Part shown: positions 1 through 7,505 of the stretch, in pieces
Numbering within the stretch: position 1 is the first letter of the stretch
Layout of the letters: each line of letters begins with the position of its first letter
DNA from: Gammaproteobacteria bacterium
GTDB taxonomy: Bacteria; Pseudomonadota; Gammaproteobacteria; Chromatiales; Chromatiaceae
DNA length: 11,656 bases
Assembly (NCBI GenBank): GCA_029287695.1
Contig: JARFQQ010000120.1
Coordinates: forward strand, 1 to 11,656
Direction: 5' to 3'
The notes under the pieces: generated by a model
What the model saw: only the letters and a program-made list of their open reading frames with translations
What the model was told of the DNA's origin: nothing
Databases searched by the model: none
Position numbers and translations under genes: made by a program

Positions 1-1281
1 ACCGCGCTCGCTTTCCTCGACGACCTCCCAGCCTGACGAATCGATATCCGCAGGTCGGCAGATGCTCAGTGGAATGGAAGGCGTCTTGACCTTCACAAGC
101 GGCGGAATAGGCATGAAACACTCATGCTCACCGCTGATCGATGCAGCGATGGCCTCTGCCTGCCGCCGGATCGGTTCGATGTAGGCGAAGACTTCGCCAT
201 CAAGCGATGCACAGTCACCGATCGCATATATATCCGGATCGCTCGTCTGCATGTCATTGTTGACCGCGATACCTCTGTCCGTTTCCAGACCGGCCTTTTC
301 TGCAGCCGCCTTGTTGGGGACAAGTCCCGCGGCAGAAAGAACCAGATCCGTATGCAGCAGGCTGCCATCAGAAAGCGCTGCTACAAGCCCAGTCCCATCT
401 GCATCGAGTTTCGAGAGAGTACTGCCAAGACGCCAGTCGACCCCCTTTTCCAGCAAGCGCTGCCTGAGTGCACCACCCATTGAACCGGGCAACAGGCCCG
501 AGAGGGGCTGCTCTTGCGGATCGATGACAGCAACCTGGTAACCTGCATTGGTGAGGTCATCGGCAAATTCACAGCCAATCAGACCCGCCCCTAGGATGGT
601 CACATGCCGGGCACCGTCTCTGAGTCGTTGTCGCAGCTTGCGGTAGGATGCCAGGTCATTGACACGCATGATGCCGTCCACGGCATTTCCTTCGACTGGC
701 AGTTCACGTTGATGAGCACCGAGTGCGAGGACGAGTTTGTCGTATTCAATGGCGCCCTTGACGGTGGTCAGGCGCTTGCGCCCGGTATCAATCTTGATGA
801 TCCGTGTCTCTGTTCTGACCTCGATACCCAGCTGCCCTGCACGCGTCGTGGCATCCATGTCGACCAGGTCATCAGCTTCCTTTCCCTGTGTAAGCGCCAT
901 CGAAAGTGCGGGCTTGGGATAGACAAGCCCCTTGCATGCAGAAACCAGCAGGATGGGCTTCTCTGGCTCTCTCCGTCGTATCGACTCGGCAGCGGACCAG
1001 CCGGCTGTTCCTGCGCCGATGATCACGACATAGTCCTTTCCGCCCTTGCTCTTTGAAGAGTTACTGCTTTTATTCTGACGAACAACCGAAGCTACAGGAG
1101 CGATGTCTGGAAGAAGACGAAGATCACTCTTCGTCAGTCCACATAGCGGGCACTGCCAGTCTTCCGGAATATCGGCATAGCGTGTGCCGGGGGCGAGACC
1201 TGAATCAGGATCACCCTTTGCTTCATCGTAGATGTAGCCACACGCATCGCAGACATAGCGCTGGTAGTCTGTCCCGTTCAT
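1..1281 (-). CDS. Rubredoxin-rubredoxin reductase fusion flavoprotein (3' end cut by window)
   Basis: An electron-transfer protein predicted to pass electrons from NAD(P)H through FAD to its own rubredoxin iron centre. Residues 1-50 are a rubredoxin with the four iron-ligating cysteines as CDAC (11-14) and CPLC (44-47). A Ser/Lys/Gly-rich linker (about 65-82) leads into a pyridine-nucleotide-disulfide-oxidoreductase fold: FAD dinucleotide motif GAGTAG (89-94), NAD(P)H motif GAGLIG (231-236) and the second FAD motif DIYAIGDCA (350-358). The frame is open for 427 codons to base 1; the family suggests a few tens of residues are missing. The start is ATG at 1281, preceded by GGAGG six bases upstream. 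Only one base separates it from the DUF302 stop, so translation is probably coupled. As last known gene of the σ54 operon it is the likely reductase partner of the upstream flavoprotein (inference). Confidence 0.93.
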   Translation of the reverse strand, partial: MNGTDYQRYVCDACGYIYDEAKGDPDSGLAPGTRYADIPEDWQCPLCGLTKSDLRLLPDIAPVASVVRQNKSSNSSKSKGGKDYVVIIGAGTAGWSAAESIRRREPEKPILLVSACKGLVYPKPALSMALTQGKEADDLVDMDATTRAGQLGIEVRTETRIIKIDTGRKRLTTVKGAIEYDKLVLALGAHQRELPVEGNAVDGIMRVNDLASYRKLRQRLRDGARHVTILGAGLIGCEFADDLTNAGYQVAVIDPQEQPLSGLLPGSMGGALRQRLLEKGVDWRLGSTLSKLDADGTGLVAALSDGSLLHTDLVLSAAGLVPNKAAAEKAGLETDRGIAVNNDMQTSDPDIYAIGDCASLDGEVFAYIEPIRRQAEAIAASISGEHECFMPIPPLVKVKTPSIPLSICRPADIDSSGWEVVEESERG

Positions 1282-1282
1282 G

Positions 1283-1660
1283 TCAAGCCTCCGCGTAGCT
1301 CAGGATTTTGCTGAAAATCTCGTCGAGCTCTTCACCGATTTCCATCAGGGCATCCGAACCAAACGGCTCAAACACCTCGGTGGGCATGCGGCAGGCAACA
1401 AAAGTCTCGCCGTTGTCTTCGTAGACGTGAACTCTCAGGGGAATGTCATGCCCCGCCGGCTTGCAAGCCTCCCAGACGCGGATGGCGAAGTCGGGTCGGA
1501 AAACCTCGAGGATCTGGTCAGCCGGGACCTCCTTGCCAATTTTCAGCGCATTTGCCTGACCGTTGATGTGCGCCACCTGGCGCATGCCTGTCGCTTCGAT
1601 TCCCGCCTGCAATTTTGCAATGGCCTCATCTGCGCCCAGTGATGTCTTGAAACTTCTCAT
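1283..1660 (-). CDS. DUF302 family protein
   Basis: A 125-residue soluble protein with the DUF302 pattern: a helix containing [16 protein letters not shown] near the start, a central [15 protein letters not shown] segment, a [15 protein letters not shown] stretch where the family has its 'FGNP' strand, then [19 protein letters not shown]. It fills the usual family length and has no signal peptide or membrane helix. DUF302 proteins have no settled biochemical role; they recur beside redox and sulfur-handling genes, which fits this operon. It lies 53 bases after the flavoprotein, behind an intercistronic hairpin, and one base before the rubredoxin reductase. ATG at 1660 is preceded by GAG/AAGG purines, a mediocre ribosome site. 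The family assignment is from memory of the profile. Confidence 0.8.
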   Translation of the reverse strand: MRSFKTSLGADEAIAKLQAGIEATGMRQVAHINGQANALKIGKEVPADQILEVFRPDFAIRVWEACKPAGHDIPLRVHVYEDNGETFVACRMPTEVFEPFGSDALMEIGEELDEIFSKILSYAEA

Positions 1661-1679
1661 ACCTTGATCTCAATGGTTG

Positions 1680-1707
1680 CACGGCCCTGCATCACAGCAG
1701 GACCGTG
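1680..1707 (-). other. Intercistronic hairpin between flavoprotein and DUF302 genes
   Basis: Read on the mRNA strand, CACGGTCCTGC pairs with GCAGGGCCGTG across a six-base loop. This is an 11-bp stem with a single G-U pair. It starts six bases after the flavoprotein stop codon. No T-run follows (CAACC...), so it is more likely an mRNA-stabilising or processing element, or a weak pause, than a terminator. It could set the level of upstream versus downstream cistrons. Confidence 0.65.
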
Positions 1708-1713
1708 TTTGTG

Positions 1714-2847
1714 TCATGCTGCCTCGGCGAAACTCTCCAGCTCCTTGCGCAGGTGCTTGATTGCCGGGGTGACGATGGCGACAAAGTAAGACTCGCGCAA
1801 TTTTCGCTGTGCCGGTGCCGCCCTGAGGTACCCCTTCGCGCCGGTATGCAGCATCGCCGACTGCGAGGCACGCAATGCCATCTCGCCAGCTGCAAGCCGC
1901 AGCTCAAGAATTTCACGGAAGTACTCATCCGAGGTTTCGCAAGGCTCTTCTGCAAGAGCCAACACTGCCTCAACAGCATCGTCGAGTTCCTCCTGAAGCT
2001 CGTCAGGCCTGTCATCAAGATAAGCGTTTACATGGCCGAGCAGTGGCTCGACACCCCGGCTGATATCGATGCAAGACTGGATATTGCCCACACCCATGCC
2101 AAACTGCAGCAGAACAAGGCCAGTCCGCACCCGCTTGAGAAACGCAGCGCCATCGTCATCGATGATCATCTCGTCGGGAATGAAGACATCCTCGAAAATG
2201 CATGCGAATGTACGGGTTCCCTCGAGAGCCATGAAATGTGCGGAAAGGCGCAGACTGAAGCCCTCGCTGTCACAATCCACGAGCGCCATGACGGAGCGTC
2301 CGCCAGATCCCTCAACTTCGAAGAGTGTGCCAAAGACATGACCTTCTCCGAGATTCGAAACCCAGGGCAGGTTTCCGTTGACGACATAACCACCATCAAC
2401 ACGCTTGCCCTTGAGTCGCAGTGGCTCGATGCCGGCAAATGCCTTCATGGTATTGGACATCCCGGTACCCGCGAGCACTTCACCACTGCCAACTTTGCCG
2501 AGCCAGTTATCGCGCACTGTCGGATTGGCCGCATTCTGCAGATACCAGCCACAGGTGTCCTGACACCAGACGGCGAAGCCGGTCGACATACATTCGTGCG
2601 AGACCGTGGCCATGGTCTGAATAGCTGCGGCCAGGTCAGTCTTCCCGTCGCCGCGCACGGCCGGAAGATGTTGCATGAACGCCCCTTCCCTGCCGAGACT
2701 CTTCAGAACAGACTCGGGATACACCCCCTCCAGGTCGATGTCGACCGTGAGAGGACGCAGCTCGGTGTCGACGATCTGCTGCGTGCTTGCCAGCAGATCT
2801 CCGAGTGGCGGAATACCCCTGTTGATTTGTGTTGCAACTTCACTCAT
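1714..2847 (-). CDS. Acyl-CoA dehydrogenase-fold flavoprotein, possibly a flavin monooxygenase
   Basis: A 377-residue flavoprotein of the acyl-CoA dehydrogenase superfamily. It has an N-terminal helical domain (about 15-125), a β-domain with GTGMSNTMKAFAG (127-139) and NGNLPWVSN (157-165, the family W-[IV]-[TS]-N flavin contact), and a C-terminal helical domain with HTGAKGY (334-340). The usual 'YEGT' catalytic-glutamate segment near the C terminus is replaced by FVAIVTPAIKHL. The alternative helix-G glutamate position (about 237-245, AFLKRVRTG) also carries no acid. It is therefore probably not an ordinary acyl-CoA dehydrogenase; the same fold serves reduced-flavin monooxygenases such as the DszC/SfnB types. 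Start ATG at 2847 is chosen over longer in-frame options because AAGGAG lies seven bases upstream. The OsmC stop lies 25 bases before. No CoA-metabolism genes are adjacent, which also argues against fatty-acid oxidation. Substrate unknown. Confidence 0.85.
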   Translation of the reverse strand: MSEVATQINRGIPPLGDLLASTQQIVDTELRPLTVDIDLEGVYPESVLKSLGREGAFMQHLPAVRGDGKTDLAAAIQTMATVSHECMSTGFAVWCQDTCGWYLQNAANPTVRDNWLGKVGSGEVLAGTGMSNTMKAFAGIEPLRLKGKRVDGGYVVNGNLPWVSNLGEGHVFGTLFEVEGSGGRSVMALVDCDSEGFSLRLSAHFMALEGTRTFACIFEDVFIPDEMIIDDDGAAFLKRVRTGLVLLQFGMGVGNIQSCIDISRGVEPLLGHVNAYLDDRPDELQEELDDAVEAVLALAEEPCETSDEYFREILELRLAAGEMALRASQSAMLHTGAKGYLRAAPAQRKLRESYFVAIVTPAIKHLRKELESFAEAA

Positions 2848-2872
2848 CTGGTTTCTCCTTGGGGTTCCCGGG

Positions 2873-3421
2873 TCAGAGCGGTGAAACTTCAACAGCGACG
2901 TTGTTGCGCAGCGTGTTGGCAACAGGCGACCAGACATTGGAGTGAGAGACAAGATCAGCAATCTCCTCGTCACTGCAGTCACCCTCTGCATCTACCTTGA
3001 CGCGCACAGCGGAGAAGCCGAGCGTCTTGGCTTCGTCGAGATCGCCCGTGCCCCAGACCGCGGTGACATTGATATCACCTTCAAGTTGCAGTTCGAGCTT
3101 GGTCAGGCAGACACCGCGTGCCGTGGCATTTGCATGGATACCCACAGCCAGGCAGGCGCCGAGTGTTGCCAGAAGTGCTTCAGAAGGATTTGGCGCATTG
3201 TCCTCACCGAGAAGGTGTGGTGGTTCATCGATCAGCATTGGTTCAAGGTCACGCACGTAGGTCTGCATGCGAAACTGGCCTTCACAAACGGTCTTTGCTT
3301 TCAGCGTGACTACGGAATCCGGGTTGGCTTTGCCCTTCTCCCCGAGTGCAGAGAGGCCGTCCTTGTCGATCGGGCGCAGGCAGCTCATGTTCTTGGCGAT
3401 GGTTTGTGCGGTCGTACTCAT
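2873..3421 (-). CDS. OsmC family protein, first gene of the operon
   Basis: A 182-residue OsmC/Ohr-fold protein. The core motif PNPSEALLATLGACLAVG (78-94) holds the family's first cysteine (C90). The second family cysteine, normally in a 'CPVS' context, is absent: the matching stretch is HSNVWSPVANTL (160-171), with Trp-Ser instead. Classic thiol-peroxidase chemistry through a Cys pair is therefore unlikely. Other cysteines are C14, C46, C105 and C149. An N-terminal extension of about 35 residues includes MSCLRPIDKDGL. OsmC relatives react with hydroperoxides or persulfides; this variant could instead bind a small ligand or a thiol adduct (inference). ATG at 3421 has AGGAG eight bases upstream and lies about 40 bases from the predicted σ54 start, so it heads the operon. 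Confidence 0.88.
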   Translation of the reverse strand: MSTTAQTIAKNMSCLRPIDKDGLSALGEKGKANPDSVVTLKAKTVCEGQFRMQTYVRDLEPMLIDEPPHLLGEDNAPNPSEALLATLGACLAVGIHANATARGVCLTKLELQLEGDINVTAVWGTGDLDEAKTLGFSAVRVKVDAEGDCSDEEIADLVSHSNVWSPVANTLRNNVAVEVSPL

Positions 3422-3471
3422 GGTGTGTTCTCCTGGGTTGTTCAGAAATAATCGGTTTCTGACCAGAAGAA

Positions 3472-3487
3472 TGCAAAGCCTGTGCCA
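3472..3487 (-). promoter_or_regulatory. σ54 (-24/-12) promoter of the OsmC operon
   Basis: The minus strand reads TGGCACAGGCTTTGCA, an exact TGGCAC-N5-TTGCA consensus, with GG at 3486-3485 and GC at 3474-3473, twelve bases apart. The start of transcription would fall near 3461, giving a roughly 40-base leader. Enhancer-like sites lie about 80-130 bp upstream. Confidence 0.9.
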
Positions 3488-3491
3488 AGCC

Positions 3492-3510
3492 GTTTTTAAT
3501 CAATAAAAAC
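3492..3510. repeat. AT-rich inverted repeat just upstream of the OsmC σ54 promoter
   Basis: GTTTTTA and TAAAAAC form seven-base arms around ATCAA. It lies between the -24 element and the candidate activator sites, where IHF often bends DNA at σ54 promoters. It contains TTGATT on the minus strand but not a full IHF consensus, so the IHF role is inference. Confidence 0.45.
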
Positions 3511-3563
3511 AGCTGATTACAGCTTCACATGCGGATTTGGCACACCTCTCATCATGGCATCTC

Positions 3564-3615
3564 TGTCCACTTTGTCGACATTGTCACTCCGCGGGATGAC
3601 AATTTGTCCGGCTTG
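3564..3615. promoter_or_regulatory. Candidate upstream activator site cluster for the OsmC operon
   Basis: A cluster of TGTC/GACA words. On the minus strand it contains GACAATGTCGACA (3585-3573), identical to a 13-mer in the activator leader and nearly identical to one in the importer/cynS intergenic region. Next to it is a dyad with perfect seven-base arms ATTGTCA (3580-3586) and TGACAAT (3597-3603) around a GC-rich centre holding CCGCGG. A further dyad GACAATTTGTC occupies 3598-3608, followed by TTGTCG (3612-3617). It stands about 80-130 bp upstream of the -24 element. Confidence 0.65.
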
Positions 3616-3631
3616 TCGTTACCGAAGCGCC

Positions 3632-5233
3632 TTACCATTTCGTGATTTCGAGTTTCTGCATACGGTAACGCAGCTGTCGCGGCGTCATACCAAGGGCAAT
3701 GGCCGCACGCGTCTTGTTGCCGCGATGTTCCCGTAACACATTACAGATCTGGCCGACCTCATCCTCGCTGACACGGGCATAGGGACGAATTCCATCCTGT
3801 GCCGTGGGTACAAGCGGCGGAATGTGATCAGCCGGACGCCTCTCCCTGCTTTGTCTGCCTGTTGCCTGGGAATGCACCCCTTCCTCCTCGGCAAGAATCT
3901 GCTGGATCAGGCTTCTGGTGATAATGGATCCACTTGCAAGCAGCAAAGCACGCTTGACCAGATTCTCGAGCTGGCGGATGTTGCCAGGCCACTGGAAGGC
4001 ATCAAGCAAATCAACGGACCCGGAGCCGAAATTCTTGTCGAGCCCGTACTCTTCATTTGCCCGCAGAAGGAAATAACGCACCAGGATTGGCACATCACCG
4101 TGTCTTGCGCGCAAGGGAGGAAGGCGAATCGGAAAGACATTGAGCCTGTAAAAGAGATCGAGGCGAAAGCGATTCTCGTTGACAGCTTCCTGCAGGTTCT
4201 GATGCGTCGCCGCAACGATGCGCACGTCAACGGGAATGTCCTTGCTGCTGCCGACGCGCTGGATGGTGCGGGTTTCAAGCACCTTCAGGAGCTTGACCTG
4301 AAGATCGAGTTCGAGATCACCAATCTCGTCGAGAAACAGCGTTCCGCCGTTTGCCAGTTCGATCTTGCCTTTCTTCATTGCCGTCGCGCCGGTAAAAGCG
4401 CCTTTCTCGTGACCAAAGAGTTCGGACTCGATGAGACTCGCAGGAATGGCCGCGCAGTTGATGCCGATGAAAGGGCCGTCAGCACGATCACTGGCAATGT
4501 GCTGCATGCGGGCGAACCGCTCCTTGCCCGTACCCGATTCACCGAGAAGCAGCACAGTGGTATTGGTTTTGGCGACCTGGAGTGCCTGCTGGATCGCCTG
4601 CTGCAGAGCGGGGCTCTCACCCATGATGCCATACTGAGCGCCCTGACTTTCGAGCCGGTTGCGCAGCAGCTTGTTTTCGGACACAAGTTGCGCCGTCTGC
4701 TCATCGATGAGTTCCTTGACGCGCAGGACCTGGCCGATCAGCGTAGCCAGTACCTGCAGCAGTGACAGGTCGCGCTGGAACGGTCGCTGGCGATGCAGCA
4801 ACCGATGGGTAGCAAGCACACCGACGGGGTTTTCATCCAGAATGATCGGTACAGCGAGGAAAGCGACCGCTTCATCAGGCAAAGTCGTGCGTTCGACTGC
4901 TCGCCTCAGATAAATCGGATCCTCGTCGATGTTCGGAACGACAGCCATCTGCCCGGTCTGGAACACTCGTCCCGTGACACCCTCGCCGATGTCGTAAAGC
5001 CCCTTGTCACGTTCCTCGCGGGTCAGCCCGTACGCATAGAGAATGCGGAGCTTGCCCGTCTCTTCTTCAGGCAGGATGACACGTCCACGATTGAGGCCCA
5101 GTAATTCGGAAAGCAGGCGCAGGATACCCTGGATGGCGATTTTGGGATCAGACGAGCGCGTGATCAGCTGGGCAGCCTGGCGTACCACCAGCAGTTCGGA
5201 CTCAATCGAGTTGAGAGATTCTTTTTCGGTCAT
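3632..5233 (-). CDS. cynF: σ54-dependent activator, GAF-AAA+-Fis type (CynF/NifA-like)
   Basis: A 533-residue enhancer-binding activator. Residues about 20-170 form a GAF sensor domain ([13 protein letters not shown] at 82-94 and AVPI..NPVGVLA are typical), followed by a short coiled linker. The AAA+ domain has Walker A GESGTGKE (231-238), the σ54-contact loop GAFTGA (278-283), Walker [12 protein letters not shown] (296-306) and [10 protein letters not shown] (415-424). A Fis-type helix-turn-helix, [20 protein letters not shown] (506-525), closes the protein and resembles that of NifA. Start: ATG at 5233, as the longer frame begins with a poorer TTG. The gene sits between the two minus-strand operons it probably controls. 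It has its own σ54-like promoter and a shared operator-like site in its leader. The symbol follows the Pseudomonas cynFABDS arrangement; the sensed ligand (cyanate, cyanide or thiocyanate) is not visible. Confidence 0.9.
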   Translation of the reverse strand: MTEKESLNSIESELLVVRQAAQLITRSSDPKIAIQGILRLLSELLGLNRGRVILPEEETGKLRILYAYGLTREERDKGLYDIGEGVTGRVFQTGQMAVVPNIDEDPIYLRRAVERTTLPDEAVAFLAVPIILDENPVGVLATHRLLHRQRPFQRDLSLLQVLATLIGQVLRVKELIDEQTAQLVSENKLLRNRLESQGAQYGIMGESPALQQAIQQALQVAKTNTTVLLLGESGTGKERFARMQHIASDRADGPFIGINCAAIPASLIESELFGHEKGAFTGATAMKKGKIELANGGTLFLDEIGDLELDLQVKLLKVLETRTIQRVGSSKDIPVDVRIVAATHQNLQEAVNENRFRLDLFYRLNVFPIRLPPLRARHGDVPILVRYFLLRANEEYGLDKNFGSGSVDLLDAFQWPGNIRQLENLVKRALLLASGSIITRSLIQQILAEEEGVHSQATGRQSRERRPADHIPPLVPTAQDGIRPYARVSEDEVGQICNVLREHRGNKTRAAIALGMTPRQLRYRMQKLEITKW

Positions 5234-5242
5234 GAACAATTT

Positions 5243-5257
5243 CCGACAATGTCGACA
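5243..5257. promoter_or_regulatory. Operator-like site in the activator leader
   Basis: Contains CGACAATGTCG, an 11-bp palindrome around a central A, within the 13-mer GACAATGTCGACA shared with two other intergenic regions. It lies 10-24 bases before the activator ATG, downstream of the predicted transcription start. Bound activator there would block its own transcription or translation, suggesting negative autoregulation (inference). Confidence 0.55.
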
Positions 5258-5272
5258 TCGAGTCGTTGTTCA

Positions 5273-5288
5273 TGCAAGAAAGGGGCCA
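5273..5288 (-). promoter_or_regulatory. Probable σ54 promoter of the activator gene
   Basis: The minus strand reads TGGCCCCTTTCTTGCA: one mismatch (C for A) in TGGCAC-N5-TTGCA, with GG and GC twelve bases apart. The predicted start near 5262 gives a 29-base leader. No terminator is seen between the permease stop (5366) and this point, so read-through from the importer operon is also possible. Confidence 0.65.
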
Positions 5289-5365
5289 ATTGTCCTGATT
5301 GTCAGAAAATGGCAGGCTCCGGATGGTACGCATCCCTGCGAACCCGGGGTAAATGACGTGTGATA

Positions 5366-6205
5366 TCAGTCCTGATTATGCCAGCTGAACTTCTTGATCA
5401 GCTTGACGCAGATGCCATCGAGAAAGAAGCCGATGACACCGATTACAACGACCATCGCGGCCAGGGTATCGTATTCGAGCGTATCGCGCGCATCGTTGAT
5501 GGCATAGCCGAGACCGCTCGTGACCCCGAGATATTCGGCTGGCACGAGAACGATCCAGGCAACCCCCACCGCGAGACGAATGCCTGCGAAAATATCCTGG
5601 CCGATTGCCGGCAGGATAATCCGGCGCAACATCTGTAACCCGTCCGCACCAAGATTTTTCGCCACCTTGAACCATAACGGGTCAATGCGGCGCACACCCT
5701 GCGCCGTGGAAAAGAGCACTGGCCAGATAGCAGCGACGGCGATCAGAAAGACAATTGCCCCGTCCCAGGTCGCAAATGCCAGTACCGCAATCGGCATCCA
5801 GGCCAGCGGTGAAATCATGCGCAGGAACTGAAAAGGCACGTGGCTGATCTCGCGCACTGACGCATAGAGCCCCACGGCAACGCCGACTGGCACACCGATG
5901 ACCACGGCCCACAGCAGGCCAAGGCCGATGCGTGCAAGGCTCGGCGCCGAGGCTTCCCAGACGTAGCCATTCGCAGTCAACTCGAGGAGACGCGAGAATG
6001 CAGGTGCCGGCGCAAAATCGGCGAAGGATTCAGTATCCGGGTTGCTCGCAATAGCCCAGCCTCCGAGCCACCAGAGAGCAAGCATCACGCCGATACCGAT
6101 AACCGGGTAGCCGATACCTCGCCATGCGCTCATGCCGAAAGCTTTCCAGTCGAAACCACCCTCCCTGGCGGTATTCATATTGAGTGAGGCCGGGGTTGCA
6201 CTCAT
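5366..6205 (-). CDS. cynB: ABC importer permease, nitrate/cyanate/taurine class
   Basis: A 279-residue inner-membrane permease with about six hydrophobic helices. The first is at about 33-55 after a cytoplasmic N terminus. The conserved EAA loop, which docks the ATPase, is at about 182-208 (KNLGADGLQMLRRIILPAIG); the following AGIRLAVGVAWIVLVPAEYLG is characteristic of the SsuC/NrtB/TauC/CynB group. Its ATG overlaps the binding-protein stop as ATGA (four bases), a sign of coupled translation. It is the last gene of the importer operon. The class covers nitrate, cyanate, bicarbonate, sulfonates and taurine; cyanate is favoured here only because cynS is divergently placed behind a shared control region. 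The symbol is therefore tentative. Confidence 0.88.
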   Translation of the reverse strand: MSATPASLNMNTAREGGFDWKAFGMSAWRGIGYPVIGIGVMLALWWLGGWAIASNPDTESFADFAPAPAFSRLLELTANGYVWEASAPSLARIGLGLLWAVVIGVPVGVAVGLYASVREISHVPFQFLRMISPLAWMPIAVLAFATWDGAIVFLIAVAAIWPVLFSTAQGVRRIDPLWFKVAKNLGADGLQMLRRIILPAIGQDIFAGIRLAVGVAWIVLVPAEYLGVTSGLGYAINDARDTLEYDTLAAMVVVIGVIGFFLDGICVKLIKKFSWHNQD

Positions 6206-7440
6206 ATCTTCACCACTTCTGTACGCTCGTACGGGTTGTCCGGATCAACGCCAGGTGCCTTTTCCCAGCCCTTGTACTTCTCCATGGCAACCTTGACGTG
6301 CTTGTAGTCGACCAGATCCTTCGCGACGAACTTCGGATCCAGCCCCGTCAGGAAAGTCTTGTCACCACCAACGAGCGTTTCGTTCATGGACTCGACGATG
6401 AGCTCGGTTGCCGACGGGTACGGGTATGGTGAAAAGTCGATCCGGCCGTTACCGAACTCGGCCTTGTTGCGGATCGCATGCGGATTGCCGTACTGCTCCT
6501 CGTCGTAATAGGTCATGGCACGTACCACGGCCTTGCCCGGCATTGGCAGATATTTCTTGCCGTCCTTCGACATCATCATCGCGACTTCTTCCTTGTTCTC
6601 CTGCGCATAGATCTCGGCGCGCACGATGGCATTCATGACTTTCTGCGTCCATTCCGGATTGGCATTCACAGTATTCTCGTTCATGCAGACGACGCAGCAG
6701 GGGTGGTTCTTCCACATATCGCCCGTGAAACGCAGCATCTTGCCGCCTGCCTTGAGTTCACCGAAGGCGTTGAATGGCTCGGCAACAATGAAAGCATCGA
6801 TCTTCTTCGCTGCAAGCGCCGGCGGCATATCCGGTGGCGGCATGATCATGAGATTGACCTCATCTTTGGCCAGCGGCTCTTTCTGGTCCTTGATGACGGG
6901 CTTCAGCCCGGCGCTACGCAGACCCATCTGCAGCACGATGTTGTGCATGGAGTACCAGTAGGGCACGGCGACCTGCATGCCACCCAGGTCCTTGAAATCT
7001 TCAGCCCCGGTGTGCTTGCCGACGACAAGCGCCGAACCGTTAATATGCGCCCAGGACATGATCTTGACAGGAAAATCGTTGTTGTAACGCATCCACACCG
7101 GGATCGGCTTCAGCAAATGCACGAGGTTGAACTTGCCGGCAGCAAAGCCCTCGACAAGCGGTGACCAGCCGCGGATCAGGGTCGGCTTCTCTGCCTTCAA
7201 CCCCTCGTCCTCGAAAAAGCCCATGCCGTGCGCGACGAGCAGCGCAGTCGCATCCGTTATCGGCAGATAGCCGATACGCACCACCTCGTCGTCAGGCGGC
7301 GTGACATTCGCGAGGCTCAGGCCGGGCAGCGTCATGCTGGCGGCAAGTCCACCCATGGCGAGCATGTCCAGCATGAAGTCACGGCGGCTCATCTCGTGCT
7401 TGTTGAGGTAATCAAGTTCGTCATCTTTGATCTTGCTCAT
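6202..7440 (-). CDS. cynA: Tat-exported substrate-binding protein of NrtA/CynA type
   Basis: A 412-residue periplasmic binding protein. The N terminus has a twin-arginine signal MSRRDFMLDMLAMGG (17-31), a hydrophobic core and a small-residue cleavage region near LSLA (42-45), so it is exported folded. The mature part starts VVRIGYLPITDATALLVAHGMGFFEDEGL, the usual opening of the NrtA/CmpA/CynA/SsuA group. NLVHLLKPIPVWMRY is close to the NrtA/CynA ligand-lobe pattern. An unusual CCVVC lies at about 251-255 after HP. Length fits NrtA-like proteins rather than the shorter taurine-type ones. GGAG stands eight bases before ATG 7440. It follows the ATPase by 65 bases that include a small tandem repeat, and overlaps the permease by four. 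Ligand inferred as cyanate from context. Confidence 0.88.
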   Translation of the reverse strand: MSKIKDDELDYLNKHEMSRRDFMLDMLAMGGLAASMTLPGLSLANVTPPDDEVVRIGYLPITDATALLVAHGMGFFEDEGLKAEKPTLIRGWSPLVEGFAAGKFNLVHLLKPIPVWMRYNNDFPVKIMSWAHINGSALVVGKHTGAEDFKDLGGMQVAVPYWYSMHNIVLQMGLRSAGLKPVIKDQKEPLAKDEVNLMIMPPPDMPPALAAKKIDAFIVAEPFNAFGELKAGGKMLRFTGDMWKNHPCCVVCMNENTVNANPEWTQKVMNAIVRAEIYAQENKEEVAMMMSKDGKKYLPMPGKAVVRAMTYYDEEQYGNPHAIRNKAEFGNGRIDFSPYPYPSATELIVESMNETLVGGDKTFLTGLDPKFVAKDLVDYKHVKVAMEKYKGWEKAPGVDPDNPYERTEVVKI

Positions 7441-7458
7441 TATGTGTTCTCCGGAAGT

Positions 7459-7491
7459 AGTAATTGGTAAGTAATTGGTAAGGAACTGGTC
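7459..7491. repeat. Three 11-bp tandem repeats in the ATPase-binding protein gap
   Basis: AGTAATTGGTA occurs twice head to tail (7459-7469, 7470-7480), followed by a diverged third copy AGGAACTGGTC (7481-7491). It fills about half of the 65-base gap just upstream of the binding protein's ribosome site, so copy number would change that spacing. It may be a replication-slippage product without function. Confidence 0.75.
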
Positions 7492-7505
7492 TGGATCGAT
7501 GGAGG

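Noticed and set aside
1705..3000. 431-codon plus-strand open frame
   Set aside because: Antisense shadow of the flavoprotein and OsmC genes; its product has no recognisable domain and no ribosome site precedes it.
3537..3552. TGGCAC on the plus strand as a possible extra σ54 promoter
   Set aside because: The -12 position reads TCATC with no GC, and no plus-strand gene follows.
3580..3603. Palindrome as a terminator of the activator gene
   Set aside because: The symmetric centre leaves no loop and no T-run follows on the minus strand.
3824..4765. 313-codon plus-strand open frame
   Set aside because: Antisense to the AAA+ domain of the activator, whose motifs are unambiguous on the minus strand.
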